Shown here piece after piece: positions 52,774 through 63,294 of a stretch of DNA of 64,000 bases. This DNA comes from Verrucomicrobiales bacterium (GTDB taxonomy: Bacteria > Verrucomicrobiota > Verrucomicrobiia > Limisphaerales > J093), in contig JABTUJ010000033.1 in the NCBI GenBank assembly GCA_015075445.1, positions 50,280 to 114,279 of the forward strand, given 5' to 3'. The position numbers were made by a program, and so were the translations under genes. Under the pieces are notes generated by a model. The model was not told the origin of the DNA, made no database searches, and was given only the letters and a program-made list of their open reading frames with translations. Within the stretch, counting starts at the first letter, position 1; each line of letters starts with the position of its first letter.

Positions 52774-55533
52774 TCATCGCTCCAGCACGGCGCGAGCGGA
52801 CAAGCCCTGGTGCTCGAAGGTCACGCCGAGGTTGACGAACGTGACATCCGAAAACGGGTTGCCGGGGGCGGACTTCGGCGCGCCCGGGTGGCCGAACACG
52901 GTGGATTCAAAGGTCTGCCACTCGGGGTTCCAGACATACGCGCCCCCGCCGGGGCAGAGGAGTTTCGTGCCCCACCAGGTCTCGTGGAGACGGACGGGAT
53001 CCTGGTCCGGGAAACGGCGTTTCCACTCGTTGAGGATGGGGAGGTTGCCCCAGGCGAGGAGTTGCCGGCTGGCCTGGAGTTCGCGGCGACTGAGGGTCTC
53101 GAGGATCTGGAGGAAGCGGCGTTCGGCGGTGAGTCCGAGGTTGCCGCCGAGCCAGAGCCGATCGGCGGGAAAGGTGGAGGGCGTGGACGCGGCGTCGGTG
53201 GACTGACGTTCCAAGGCGCGCTGGAGCAAGGGTTCACTGAGCGTGATGGTCAACGCGCCCGGGGTGACAGCGTAGTACACCGCCCACGGGTTCTCGGGGT
53301 CGTTGGCCTGGGCGGAGGCGCTGACCTTGACGTACGCGCGTCCCTGGTGTTCGCGGTTGGCCCAGGCGGTCATCTGCGGCGCGGTCTGTTCGATATAGGC
53401 GCGGACGGCGGCGAGGAAGGCCACCACGCCGAGCGAGTTCTTCACCTCGAAGTGCAGGGCGACGGGCAGTTGCGCGTAGCGCTCTTCCAGGAAGTCCTCG
53501 GCGTCGGCGGATGCCAGGAGCCCGTCCCAGAGCGGATCGTCATCGGCGTAGAGAGTGACGGCGGAGCCGAGCCAGCCGAGGGGATTGGGCTTGAGCCCGG
53601 GGGCGAGGTTCACGAGGAAGTTGCCGGCGTCCTGGACGCGCTCGGACTTGGGATTCAGCGCGAGGCCGAGGCGGGCCAGGACGTTGGTGTGCGGATCGCC
53701 GGCGGCAGGTTCCATCCGGGCGCCGAGCGTCGTGTCGAGGAACCACCGATACTCCGTCGCGGCAATCAGGGGCATCACCGTGACTTCGGCCCCGAGACGC
53801 GCGGGAGCGACGGAAAAGCGGATCGCGATGGGATCGAAGTACCGTTGCCAGTTGCGCTGGTAGTTGTCGCGCCAGAGGGCGTAGGCCTCGACTTCGGCCT
53901 TGGTGACGTTGGTCAGGCCCAGCTCAGCAATCGGGGTCATGAAGTCGAGGCTTCCATAGGTCGCAGAGCGCACCCCGGCGCGGGTCAGGCGCAGTTCGCC
54001 GGCGTCGGGCAGCGGGAACGGCGAGTTCAACGCGGCTTCGGTGGCCGTGCCTTTGGCCAGCGCCTCGAAGTGGGTGGCCTGCAACTCCGCCATCACCGCC
54101 GCCGCGCGCGTGCGCCGGGAATCCGCGATCCGCCACTCCGGTCCGCACCACCGGCGGATGGTGGCGTCGGTCAGCACCAGGAATGCGGTCTCGCCCGGCT
54201 CACCGCGGAGGTAGCGCTGGCGGAAGTAACGGTATTCGTCCAGGGCTTGAAGCGCCGGGGCCTGGCCCTGGGCGGTGCGGATCAGGCGCTCGAGTTGCCG
54301 GCGGGAGTTGCTGACCAGGACGACATTGGTCAGGGACGCGACGTACGAGCTGATCGAACGGTCCGCGGCGACCACGCCCGCAAACTCGACCCCCGCGATC
54401 GCACCGTTGACCGCCTGGACGGCGGGGTCGGCGGTCCGCGCCGCGTTCTGCTGCGCCAGGATGTGCGTGCGCAACAGGGCCGGGTTCTTCGTTTCGAAGA
54501 GCACGGCGACATCCGTGCCGACGCGCAGAAACGGGTCCGAACCGGTGAAGGCCACGCTGCGGATGACGAACGGACCGAGCACGCGCGAGAATTCCGTCAG
54601 GCCCAAACAAAGCTGCCGCTGGTAACGGCCCCGGACGTTGGTGTCTTCCGCCCGGGGTTCGAGCCACTGGAGCACCGGCGTGCCGTTGGTCTCCGCCTCG
54701 TCCATCATCCGGATCATGGCGTCAAAGGTGGGGAAGAAGAGCGCGTGCTGGTCCGCAGGTACGGACCCGGCCAGCGGGTCGAGGGCCGGGGTGGCGGCGT
54801 CGAGCAACGGCTTCCAATCCATCTCGCGCACGGTGATGCCCGGAATCGAGTCGAGCGCCACGAGCTCCGACCGGGTGCCGAGGGGCGGCAAGGCGCGTTC
54901 AAGCTGGAGGTTTTCGCTCAGCGCCCGACCACCGGTGAAGAGGTCGTAGGTGTCTTCGAGTTCCGAGGCGCGGACCTGACCGGGGAACCAGGGCGTGTCG
55001 GTCTCCGTGGCCGGATCCACCCCACGCTCCCGGGCCACGGCGTCCGCCTGGTGCCGGAACCAGGCCGTGCCGGGAAGACCACGGCTCTGGAGCCCGCGGA
55101 AGTGGGCCTGCTTCGCCGCCAGGAAGCGCGCGCGCGCTTCCGGCCTGGCGGCCGTGGCGGGGACCTTGAACCGGAGCGGCACCAGGCCCTTCAGGTCGTC
55201 GCGCCGGACGAACAGTCGACCGTTGACGTCCTGACCGGCCGGGGTGCAGAGGGCCAGCGACAGGGGTTCGGCGGGTTCGCCCGGCCAGGGGGCGGTTGCC
55301 TCCCCGTCGAGATAGGCTTCGCCGGGACCGTCGAGCACCACATAGGCACGCAGCGCGGAAGCGGTTCGCCAGTCACGCCAGTCGACGTCGCGCGGTTCGC
55401 CCGGCCACGCGCCCTCCGTCAGGGTCAGCGCCGCCGTGGGCAGATGGTAGTAGGCATCGGCCGCCCGGGCCGACAGCAGGACGAACCACCCGACGCCACA
55501 GAGCAGACGGAACAAAGCCGCGAACGTTTTCAT
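52774..55533 (-). CDS. large secreted hypothetical protein
   Basis: 919 residues from ATG 55533 with signal peptide MKTFAALFRLLCGVGWFVLLSARAADA. No recognised domain; regions such as FAGVVAADRSISSYVASLTNVVLVSNSRRQLERLI and GNLGLTAERRFLQILETLSRRELQASRQLLAWGNLPILNEW resemble DUF3352-like bacterial proteins in style only. No heme, metal or protease motif found. Likely periplasmic or extracellular. Convergent with the CotH gene (11 bases apart) and divergent from the membrane protein at 55770. Confidence 0.75.
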   Translation of the reverse strand: MKTFAALFRLLCGVGWFVLLSARAADAYYHLPTAALTLTEGAWPGEPRDVDWRDWRTASALRAYVVLDGPGEAYLDGEATAPWPGEPAEPLSLALCTPAGQDVNGRLFVRRDDLKGLVPLRFKVPATAARPEARARFLAAKQAHFRGLQSRGLPGTAWFRHQADAVARERGVDPATETDTPWFPGQVRASELEDTYDLFTGGRALSENLQLERALPPLGTRSELVALDSIPGITVREMDWKPLLDAATPALDPLAGSVPADQHALFFPTFDAMIRMMDEAETNGTPVLQWLEPRAEDTNVRGRYQRQLCLGLTEFSRVLGPFVIRSVAFTGSDPFLRVGTDVAVLFETKNPALLRTHILAQQNAARTADPAVQAVNGAIAGVEFAGVVAADRSISSYVASLTNVVLVSNSRRQLERLIRTAQGQAPALQALDEYRYFRQRYLRGEPGETAFLVLTDATIRRWCGPEWRIADSRRTRAAAVMAELQATHFEALAKGTATEAALNSPFPLPDAGELRLTRAGVRSATYGSLDFMTPIAELGLTNVTKAEVEAYALWRDNYQRNWQRYFDPIAIRFSVAPARLGAEVTVMPLIAATEYRWFLDTTLGARMEPAAGDPHTNVLARLGLALNPKSERVQDAGNFLVNLAPGLKPNPLGWLGSAVTLYADDDPLWDGLLASADAEDFLEERYAQLPVALHFEVKNSLGVVAFLAAVRAYIEQTAPQMTAWANREHQGRAYVKVSASAQANDPENPWAVYYAVTPGALTITLSEPLLQRALERQSTDAASTPSTFPADRLWLGGNLGLTAERRFLQILETLSRRELQASRQLLAWGNLPILNEWKRRFPDQDPVRLHETWWGTKLLCPGGGAYVWNPEWQTFESTVFGHPGAPKSAPGNPFSDVTFVNLGVTFEHQGLSARAVLER

Positions 55534-55676
55534 CACCTGAGACCTTTCATTGGGGACGGACCGCCGGAAAACAATCCGAACGACGATGGGAGACATAAGG
55601 GAAGGTGGCGCTGGGTACCAGCGAAAACGCGGGAGGCCGGGCGTGGGCCGGTCGGATGGAACGCCACCCGCGGGAC

Positions 55677-55706
55677 CGAATGTTAAATGTTAAGATGCGA
55701 CCCCAA
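55677..55706 (-). repeat. 30-bp repeat, right copy
   Basis: Perfect reverse complement of 48093-48122. Also in a divergent promoter region (between 55533 minus and 55770 plus). Confidence 0.92.
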
Positions 55707-55769
55707 GGTTCGGGTTCGGGCTTGCTTTGGGGCGGGGTCGGTTCCGAATGCGGGCGGTACGAGTGAGTG

Positions 55770-57245
55770 ATGATCGCTGAGCTTTCCACGCGGCAGTCCG
55801 GCGGGCTCCGGCGGACCGGGGCGCCTTCGGCCTGGCAGGTGGTTCTGGGAGGCGCCCTGGCCGGCGGGATGGGGTGGGGGATCCGCGGGCAGTACGGTCA
55901 TGAGACGGGCGCCATGATCGCCGGCCTGCTGATCTCGCTGACGCTGGTCCTGCTGCTGGGTCCGCACGCGGCGTCGCTGTCGGCGGCGCGGGCCGTGGCC
56001 TGGGGGACCGTCGCCATCGGGTTCGGAGGCTCGATGACGTACGGCCAGACGATCGGGTTGACGCAGAACCCGGCGATGATCGGGAACCACGCCGCGCTGG
56101 CCTGGGGTCTGCTGGGCCTGGCGGTCAAAGGCGGACTCTGGATCGGGTTCGCGGGGGTGTTTCTGGGCATGGGGTTGAGTGGGACGCGCTATCGTCCGCG
56201 CGAACTGCTGTGGGTGCTGCTGGGCTTGCTGGGCTGTTACGCGTTTGGGGTGTGGCTGTTGAACACGCCGTTTGCGCCGGCCGAGCGGGTCCTTCCCCGG
56301 CTCTACTTCTCGGCGGACTGGCGTTGGGAACCGGAGGCGGAACTGACGCCGCGCCCGGAGGTATGGGGGGGTCTGCTGTTCGCGCTGCTTGGCTTGTTGG
56401 TGTACGTGGGAACGATCCGCGGGGACCGGTTGGCGCGATGCGTCGGTCTCTGGGGCGTCCTCGGCGGCGCGGTCGGGTTCCCGCTGGGTCAGAGTTTGCA
56501 GGCGTTTCGGGCGTGGCACCCGGAGGTGTTTCGGACCGGCTGGTGGTTGAGTCTCGATCCCCATTTGAACTGGTGGAATCTGATGGAGATCACGTTTGGC
56601 GCCACGGCGGGGGCAGCGCTGGGCGCGGGCTTGTGGTGCCACCGGACCCGACTGGCCGCACTGGATCGGCCGGAGGCACCGCGGCTGAGTCGGGCGATGG
56701 AAGGCGGGTTGCTGGCCGGGCACGTCGGGCTGCTGTTGGCGGCGGAGTTCTCCGGTTGGTCCGTTGTGGAGGCGGTCTACGACCCCGGCCTCGTGATGGG
56801 CCTCATTCCGGTGGTGGCGATTGCGGGGGGACGCGTCTGGCCCTATCTGCTGGTGCTGCCGGTCACCGTGCTGCCGATCGCCGCGAAGACCTGGCTGCGC
56901 GCGGTGGCGACGGGCGGTGGCGGTTCCACCGCGGCTGGTGCGCTGCTCTATCTGGTCGTGCCGCTGGGGGTGACCGCGCTGGTGGCGGCGTGGTATGCGC
57001 GGGGCGATCGGGTGGGGCGGAGTGGGGCCGGGTTCCTGCGGAGCACGCTGCTGCTGTCCGTCTGGCTGTACTTCGGGTTGAACTTTGCGTTTTTCGGCTT
57101 CCCCTGGCCCTGGGCTTCCTGGACGACGCGCACGCCCAGCGCCCTCATTTTCCTGGGCTGCGCCCTCGGGTTGAGCGGGCTGGCCGTGGCTTCACGCCGG
57201 GGGAGCGAGGAGGTCGTTCCCAGCAGGCTCATTTTGGCTGATTGA
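55770..57245 (+). CDS. polytopic membrane protein, unknown function
   Basis: About 491 residues with roughly 12 hydrophobic segments (e.g. WQVVLGGALAGGMGWGIRGQYGHETGAMIAGLLISLTLVLLLG; PRELLWVLLGLLGCYAFGVWLL; ALLYLVVPLGVTALVAAWYA). The N-terminal WGIRGQYGHETGAM is distinctive and also seen, to my knowledge, in uncharacterised Verrucomicrobia/Planctomycetes membrane proteins. No transporter motif recognised. GTG at 55767 immediately before the ATG is an alternative start. Confidence 0.8.
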   Translation: MIAELSTRQSGGLRRTGAPSAWQVVLGGALAGGMGWGIRGQYGHETGAMIAGLLISLTLVLLLGPHAASLSAARAVAWGTVAIGFGGSMTYGQTIGLTQNPAMIGNHAALAWGLLGLAVKGGLWIGFAGVFLGMGLSGTRYRPRELLWVLLGLLGCYAFGVWLLNTPFAPAERVLPRLYFSADWRWEPEAELTPRPEVWGGLLFALLGLLVYVGTIRGDRLARCVGLWGVLGGAVGFPLGQSLQAFRAWHPEVFRTGWWLSLDPHLNWWNLMEITFGATAGAALGAGLWCHRTRLAALDRPEAPRLSRAMEGGLLAGHVGLLLAAEFSGWSVVEAVYDPGLVMGLIPVVAIAGGRVWPYLLVLPVTVLPIAAKTWLRAVATGGGGSTAAGALLYLVVPLGVTALVAAWYARGDRVGRSGAGFLRSTLLLSVWLYFGLNFAFFGFPWPWASWTTRTPSALIFLGCALGLSGLAVASRRGSEEVVPSRLILAD

Positions 57246-57284
57246 CGGCGCGGGACGGGTGCTGCCAATTTCAACGTCTGTTTC

Positions 57285-60200
57285 GTGAGCGATCCCTTCG
57301 CCGCCTTTGATCTGGCCGACGCCCAGGACTACCTGGCCGCGTTCGATCGCCGTCTCCGCAAGCAGGGGGAAAGGCTGTACCAACTCGGCCGGGTCGGCCA
57401 ACTGAAGCCCGCCGCGGACGGGCTGAGTCTGGAGGCTCTAGTCCACGAGGACGGGACCGCGCACGAGGTCAGCATGGTCTTGGACCCGGACTTCGGCTGG
57501 GGGGGCGTCTGCACCTGTCCGGGGGTCGAGGATTGTGAACACGCCTATGCCGCGATGCGGGCGACGATGGCCGAATTGAACCTCGCCGCGGTGCGCGGGC
57601 TCAGCGCCGGTCAGACCTCGCCGGCCCGGCCCGCTCCAGCCCGTGGTGCCAAGGCCCGGATGCCGCGCCCTCCCGAAGTGCCCCTATCCGAGTTTGGCGA
57701 AGAAGTGGCGGCCCGTCTGGGGCGGCGGCTGCGCCCGCCCGAGCGCGCTTTTCTCCTGAAGCTGCGTGATGGCTACGAGCGGGTGCGTGCCGGACGCGCC
57801 TTTACCCGGTGGGACTTTGAAACACTGGGCCTCGGCTTGGGTGGAAGCGGCTGGGAAGCCGTGGAGCTCTGGCCCCGTCGACCCGCCAGCGAGAAGGAGT
57901 TCTGGCACTACATCGCCAACGCCGCCGTCGAACACGGTCGCGAAATCCCCGAGTTCCTCGCGCCGCTCACCGACGTGACCGAGGTTCGCCAGCGGTTGGC
58001 ACAGTGGCGGCGTCAGCGCGCCATCGAGCAGTGGACGAGCCGCTTCAGCAACCCGGTGAGGTGGGGCATCACCGGGCCGGAGATGGCCCGGGGGAGCCAT
58101 GATTTGCGGCTGGTGTTGCGCCCCGTGGATCTCATGCCCGAATGCCGACGCCCCGGCCAAGCCACCTTCGAGGTCCTCAAGCCGACGCAGTGGCAGCAAC
58201 TGGCCCAGGAGTACCGCGCGGGCCAACTGGAGTTCACCCCGGAGGCCGAACGCATCTGGCAGGGAATGCAGCTCCACATCCTCTACGGCCGGCGGCTGCC
58301 GATGCACTATACCGACCCCGAGGCCCTCGGGTTCCTCGGTCGCATCCTGCGCGCGCCCGGGCTCGAGGAGCGGGTCGTCACGGCCGCCGGCCAACCCTTC
58401 CGGCGCGTCACGGACCCGCTCCGGTGGGAGGTCCTCGCGCCGGCCGATGAGACGGGTGATTACACCTTCCGGTTGCGCCAGGCCGACGGCCAGCCTCTGC
58501 CGTCAGTCCTGTGTACCTTGGACGGTCATCCGGCCCTCTACGTCACGGAAGACACCCTCTTTACCGGCCCGCGTCCGGTTCGCGACGCGCTCGACCCCAA
58601 CCGCGAGACGGTCATCCCGGCCCCCGCCCTCGAGACCTCGTCCGGCCTGGGCTTCCTGGAAACCCTCGGCGTTGAGCCGCCCGCGCGCATCCGGGACCGG
58701 ATCCGGCGGGTGCCCTGCCAAATCGCCATTCGCTGCGATCTGCGTCCCATCTACCCGGGCAGCCCCACAGAGAATTGCCTGTTCGAGGTCGTTGCCGAGG
58801 CCGCGGACGAAGGCCGCCGGGAGCGATGGGACGGTCACGCCTGGATCGTCGACAACCCGAAGCGACCGGCCCAAGCCGCGAAGGACTCGACGATCGTTCT
58901 CTACGACCGGTCCCTGCTCCGCGAGGTGCCGTCGTGGCTGGAGCCGCTCGGACTCAAGCAGGATCCCTACAACGGCCGGCTCGCGCTGCGCGTCACGAAG
59001 AAGTTTCCCGAAGTGTTTGTCCCCTGGCTGAAATCCCTGCCCGCGCACGTCCAGGTGCACCTCAACGGAGAGCTCGCCACCTTGGCCGACGACGCGGTCT
59101 CGGGTCGCGTCCGCCTCGAAGCCACCGAGGCGGAGATTGACTGGTTCGACCTCCGCGTGGTGCTGGACGTCTCGGACACCACGCTCACCCCGGCCGAGAT
59201 CAAGCTCCTGCTCAACGCGAAAGGCCGCTTCATCCGCCTTGCCGACAAGGGCTGGCGACGGCTCCAGTTCGACCTCAGCGCCGAGGAAGACGAGCAGCTT
59301 GCCCGCCTGGGTCTCAGCCCGCACGAGCTCACTGCCGAGACCCAGCGCCTCCACGCGCTCCAGCTCGCCGATCACGCCGCCCGCAAGTTCCTTCCCGAAC
59401 CCCAGGTGGAGAAGATCGAGCGCCGTGTCACCGAGCTGAAGACCCGTGTGACCCCGCCGCTCCCGAACGGCGTCACCGCGTCGCTGCGCCCCTACCAGCT
59501 CGAGGGTTTCCACTTCCTGGCCTACCTCGCCACCAACCGCTTCGGCGGGATCCTGGCCGACGACATGGGGCTGGGGAAGACGCTGCAAGCGCTCGCCTGG
59601 CTGGTCTGGCTGCGGCAGGGCCAAGCCGTTGATGCGGCTGCCGCGTCACCTTCGTTCCCGTCGGAAGGCGTTCCCGCGGCGTCGTCGTCCCCGCCGTCGC
59701 CTGGTGCGTCCTCCGTTCCCGCCGTGGTTCCGGCCACGCCGCCCGTCCTGGTCGTTTGTCCCAAATCCGTCATGGACAACTGGCGGGCCGAAGTGGAGCG
59801 GTTCACGCCGGGCCTGCGGGTCCGGGTGTGGCGGGCCGACGAGCTGCCGGCCTTCCGCGAGCGGCTCGACGAGGCGGAGCTGCACGTGCTGAACTACAGC
59901 CAGCTCCGGCTCCTGGGCGAGAGTTTGGCGACGGTGCACTGGCTCGCGGTTATCCTGGACGAAGGCCAGTACATCAAGAATCCCAGCTCGCAGACCGCCC
60001 AGGTCGCCCGCGCCCTGAAGGCCAGCCATCGGCTGGTGCTGTCCGGCACGCCCATCGAAAACCGGCTGTTGGACCTCTGGAGCCTGCTCACCTTCGCCAT
60101 GCCGGGCGTGCTCAGCAGCCGTCACCACTTCGCCCGGGTGTACGATGCCAAAGGCGATCCGCTCGCCCGCCGTCGCCTCGCCGCGCGCGTCCGTCCCTTC

Positions 60201-60949
60201 CTGCTCCGGCGCACCAAGGGCCAGGTGGCGCAGGACCTTCCCGCGCGGGTCGAGGAAGACCTGTTCGCGAGATCGCGGGCGGGCAGCAGGCGCCTACCGC
60301 CGAGCTCTGGCACGCCTGCCAGCTCCCGGCCCGCTGCATCCAGGGAACCCGGCAGCAGTTCCACTTCCTGACCTCGCTCCTGCGGCTCCGTCAGATCTGC
60401 TGCCACCCGCGCCTGGTCAAACCGGATTCGATCGCGGAGAGCGCCAAGGTCACGGCCCTGGTCGAGCAGCTCGAGCCCCTGATGGACGAGGGGCACAAGG
60501 TGCTGGTGTTCTCCCAATTCGTGGAGCTCCTGGCCATCCTGAAGCCTGTGCTCACGGCGCGCGGTTGGCCGCACTTCTACCTCGCCGGCGAGACCGAGAA
60601 CCGCGGCGAACTGGTCGAGAGCTTCCAGACGGCGGAGGGCGCCGCCATCTTCCTGATCTCGCTCAAGGCGGGCGGCTTTGGCCTGAACCTCACCGCCGCC
60701 AGCTACGTGGTGCTGTTCGATCCCTGGTGGAACCCGGCCGTCGAGAACCAGGCCATCGACCGCACCCACCGCATCGGCCAGACCAACCCGGTCATGGCCT
60801 ACCGCTTGCTGATCAAGAACAGCATCGAGGAGAAGATCCGCCTGCTGCAGAAGCAGAAGAAGGCGCTGGCCGAGGACGTGCTGGGCGAGGAGCGTTTCTC
60901 GCAGAGCCTGACGCTCGACGACTTCCGCTTCCTCTTCGGCGAGGACTGA
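57285..60949 (+). CDS. SWIM-domain SNF2-family DEAD/DEAH helicase, frameshifted
   Basis: About 1220 codons. Near the N-terminus WGGVCTCPGVEDCEHAYA is a SWIM zinc-finger (C-x-C-x(n)-C-x-H). SNF2 ATPase part: RPYQLEGFHFLAYLATNRFGGILADDMGLGKTLQAL (Walker A), VVCPKSVMDNWRAEVERF, VILDEGQYIKN (motif II reads DEGQ), SGTPIENRLLDLWSLL; C-terminal lobe HKVLVFSQFVELLAIL and DPWWNPAVENQAIDRTHRIGQ. At about 60269 one G is missing: the first frame ends ...VEEDLFARSRAG and the correct continuation EIAGGQQAPTAELWHAC is in the next frame. A Pro/Ser-rich insert (about residues 785-815) sits between motifs I and Ia. GTG start. Remodels DNA-protein complexes. Confidence 0.9.
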
Positions 60950-60967
60950 CCCGGAGCCGCCGGCCAG

Positions 60968-61591
60968 CTACGGAGCGAGCTTGGGCTTGAGCTTCTTGAC
61001 CTTGGGTGCAATGACCGCCTGGCAATACCCCTGGGTGGGGTTCAGACGGAAGTAGTCCTGGTGGTAGGCCTCGGCCACGTAGAACTTCGTGAGGGGCGCA
61101 ATCTCGGTGACGATGGGGCGGGTGAACTCGGCGGCGGCCGCGGCCTTCGACTTCTCGGCCTTCGCCTTCTGCGCCTCATCATGGTACAGGATGATCGAGC
61201 GGTATTGGGTGCCCACGTCCGCGCCCTGCCGGTTGAGGGAGGTCGGGTCGTGGCACATCCAGAACACCTCGAGGAGGCGCTCGAAGCTGATCTTCTGCGG
61301 GTCATACTCGATCTGCACCACCTCGGCGTGACCCGTGGTCCCCTCGCAGACCTGCCGGTAGGTGGGGTTGTCGGTCTGCCCGCCGGCATAGCCGCTGACC
61401 ACGGACTTCACGCCGTCGAGCAGCTCGAACACAGCTTCAACACACCAAAAACAGCCGCCGCCGAAGGTGGCGAGTTCGTGGCCGGGCGCAGGCGAGGTTC
61501 CGGAGCTCATGGCGTTCTTCAGGGTGTCGGCGCGGGTGCCAGTGAGGCACGCCGCCGTGAGCAGGCTGAGGCTGACAATCCAGGGTTTCAT
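60968..61591 (-). CDS. msrA: peptide-methionine (S)-S-oxide reductase
   Basis: 207 residues. Signal-like N-terminus MKPWIVSLSLLTAACLTGTRADT, then GGGCFWCVEAVFELLDGVKSVVSGYAGG with the catalytic Cys of GCFWC, and CEGTTGHAEVVQIEYDP. The C-terminal half lacks a second conserved Cys pair but has GYCQAVIAPKVKK. An exported MsrA repairs oxidised methionine in the envelope. Overlaps the upstream NnrD/E gene by four bases (ATGA), so the two are co-translated. Confidence 0.92.
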   Translation of the reverse strand: MKPWIVSLSLLTAACLTGTRADTLKNAMSSGTSPAPGHELATFGGGCFWCVEAVFELLDGVKSVVSGYAGGQTDNPTYRQVCEGTTGHAEVVQIEYDPQKISFERLLEVFWMCHDPTSLNRQGADVGTQYRSIILYHDEAQKAKAEKSKAAAAAEFTRPIVTEIAPLTKFYVAEAYHQDYFRLNPTQGYCQAVIAPKVKKLKPKLAP

Positions 61592-63042
61592 GGACTCGAG
61601 GTCGTGTCGAATCGTAGGCCCGGCCGGCGCGAACGCAAATTGCCGAGGCGCTCGATCAGGTCCTCGGGGGTCCAGTGGGCGCGCCGCTGGCTGAGCTGGT
61701 CAGCGACTGCGCCGTGTTGCCAGACGGCGTAGCGCACGGCGGCCAGGAGTTCGGTCTGCCAGGTGGGTTGGGCCAGGCACCCGGCGAGAAAGCCGGCCAG
61801 CACATCGCCGCTGCCGCCCTGACCCAGGCCGCTGTCGCCCGAGCCGTTCACGAAAACGGGTCCGTCCGCCGTGCCTACCAGCGTCTGGTACCCTTTCAGA
61901 ACGACGTGGCTGCCCCGGTAACGAGCGGCCAACCGGCGCAACGCCCCCACCCGATCCTCCTGAACCTCGCGCGTGGTCGCTTGCAGCAGGCGCGCTGCTT
62001 CGCCCGGATGCGGGGTGATGACCCGCACCGCGGGGGCGGGCTGTTCCCGGGCGGGGAGCCAGTCTAGTGCGCTGGCATCCACCACCATCGGCATGGGCGC
62101 CTCCTGCCACAGGGCAACCACATGTTCGCGCCAGGCCGCCTCGACTTCGCCCCCGGCCAATCCCGGACCCGCCAGCAGCGCGGTCACGCCGGCCAGCTTG
62201 CCGAGCGCCGTTCGCCAGTCGTCCACCATCACCGCCTGCAACTGGGCGGCGACGGGCTCGTAAACGCCCGGCGAAGTGCCGAGCGTGACGAGGCCAGGGC
62301 GGGCCCGCTGCGCGGCGCGCGACGCCAGCACGGCGGCCCCGTGATAGCCGCGCGCGCCGGCCAGGATGAGCAGGTGCCCAAAGCTGCCCTTGTGCGCCGC
62401 CACCGGGCGCGGTGGGGGGAAGTCGGCGAAATCCTCGGGCAAGCTCCACCGGAGCTCGCCCGTGATGGGGCAGGGGACCAGGCCGATGTCGCTCTCGACT
62501 TCCAGCCGGCCGGTGAACTCCCAGGCTTCGGGCCGCAGCAGGCCGGTCTTCGGGGCCCCGACCGTGAGCGTGTGGGTCGCGCGGATGGCAGCGCCGAGCG
62601 GTTGGCCGCGGTCGGCGTCGAGTCCCGAAGGCACATCGACGGCGAGGACGGGCACACCGGAGGCGTTCACGTGTTCGACGAAGGTGATCCAGTCCGGGCC
62701 CAGCGGCCGGTTGAGGCCGATCCCGAACAGGCCGTCCACGAGGAGAACGGGTTGCCGGCCAAGGGCGGCCTCGAGAGCGGGCAGCGCGGTGGCGGGATCG
62801 TGGACGTTCAGCAATTCAACGGCGCGCGGTTCGAGGTGCGGTTCGGCGGCGCGCACGTCGTCGCCGTTGTGGCCCCGCCCGGCCAGGAGGAGGATGCCAT
62901 CGCGGGGGCGGGTGAACTGACGGATCCGCTGGGCCACGCAACGGCCCACGCGCTCGATCACGGCGGCCTCCGAGCGTCCGGCTTTCCAGGACGCGTCTTC
63001 CCACGCGCGCATCTCCGCCACGTTCAGCACAGGCACTGGCAT
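61588..63042 (-). CDS. nnr: bifunctional NAD(P)HX epimerase and ADP-dependent dehydratase
   Basis: 484 residues. N-terminal YjeF_N part: LLLAGRGHNGDDVRAAEPHL and VDGLFGIGLNRPLGPD and AVDVPSGLDADRG; C-terminal carbohydrate-kinase-like dehydratase: AHKGSFGHLLILAGARGYHGAAVLASRAA, TALLAGPGLAGGE, VITPHPGEAARLL, VLKGYQTLV and GSGDSGLGQGGSGDVLAGFLAG. Note GRGHNGDDVRA where G-x-G-N-N-G-G-D-G is usual; the epimerase half may be weakened. Repairs hydrated NAD(P)H. Confidence 0.92.
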   Translation of the reverse strand: MPVPVLNVAEMRAWEDASWKAGRSEAAVIERVGRCVAQRIRQFTRPRDGILLLAGRGHNGDDVRAAEPHLEPRAVELLNVHDPATALPALEAALGRQPVLLVDGLFGIGLNRPLGPDWITFVEHVNASGVPVLAVDVPSGLDADRGQPLGAAIRATHTLTVGAPKTGLLRPEAWEFTGRLEVESDIGLVPCPITGELRWSLPEDFADFPPPRPVAAHKGSFGHLLILAGARGYHGAAVLASRAAQRARPGLVTLGTSPGVYEPVAAQLQAVMVDDWRTALGKLAGVTALLAGPGLAGGEVEAAWREHVVALWQEAPMPMVVDASALDWLPAREQPAPAVRVITPHPGEAARLLQATTREVQEDRVGALRRLAARYRGSHVVLKGYQTLVGTADGPVFVNGSGDSGLGQGGSGDVLAGFLAGCLAQPTWQTELLAAVRYAVWQHGAVADQLSQRRAHWTPEDLIERLGNLRSRRPGLRFDTTSSP

Positions 63043-63159
63043 GGCGACAGCGTGCGCTGCGGGCGTTCCCCCGGCAAGCGGACAGCTCAGCCCGCCCCCG
63101 TAGGAGGGTGGGATGGCAGCCGCGTTCGGCCTTCGGAATCAGCTTCGCGAGGAAAGGCG

Positions 63160-63288
63160 ATGAAGGCGCTCTTCGACAGCGACATCCTGATCGACTTCGT
63201 CCGTGATCCCCTTCGACCAGACGATCGCCGAGGAAGCAATCCGCGTTCGTCGGGGCCCGCGCATCAAGCCCCCGGACGCGATCATCCG
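63160..63288 (+). pseudogene. VapC-type PIN toxin remnant (internal deletion)
   Basis: Starts ATGAAGGCG behind GAGGAAAGGCG: MKALFDSDILIDF is a PIN N-terminus with the first metal Asp. Thereafter the frame shifts and the other frame gives VIPFDQTIAEEAIRVRRGPRIKPPDAII, the PIN C-terminus with the last Asp. The roughly 70 residues between, including the middle acidic residue, are gone. Not functional. Confidence 0.7.
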
Positions 63289-63294
63289 GCCCAT

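Noticed and set aside
52810..55686. 958-codon plus-strand frame opposite the secreted hypothetical protein
   Set aside because: Minus strand has a signal peptide and normal composition; the plus frame is Gly/Arg/Glu-rich with no motif.
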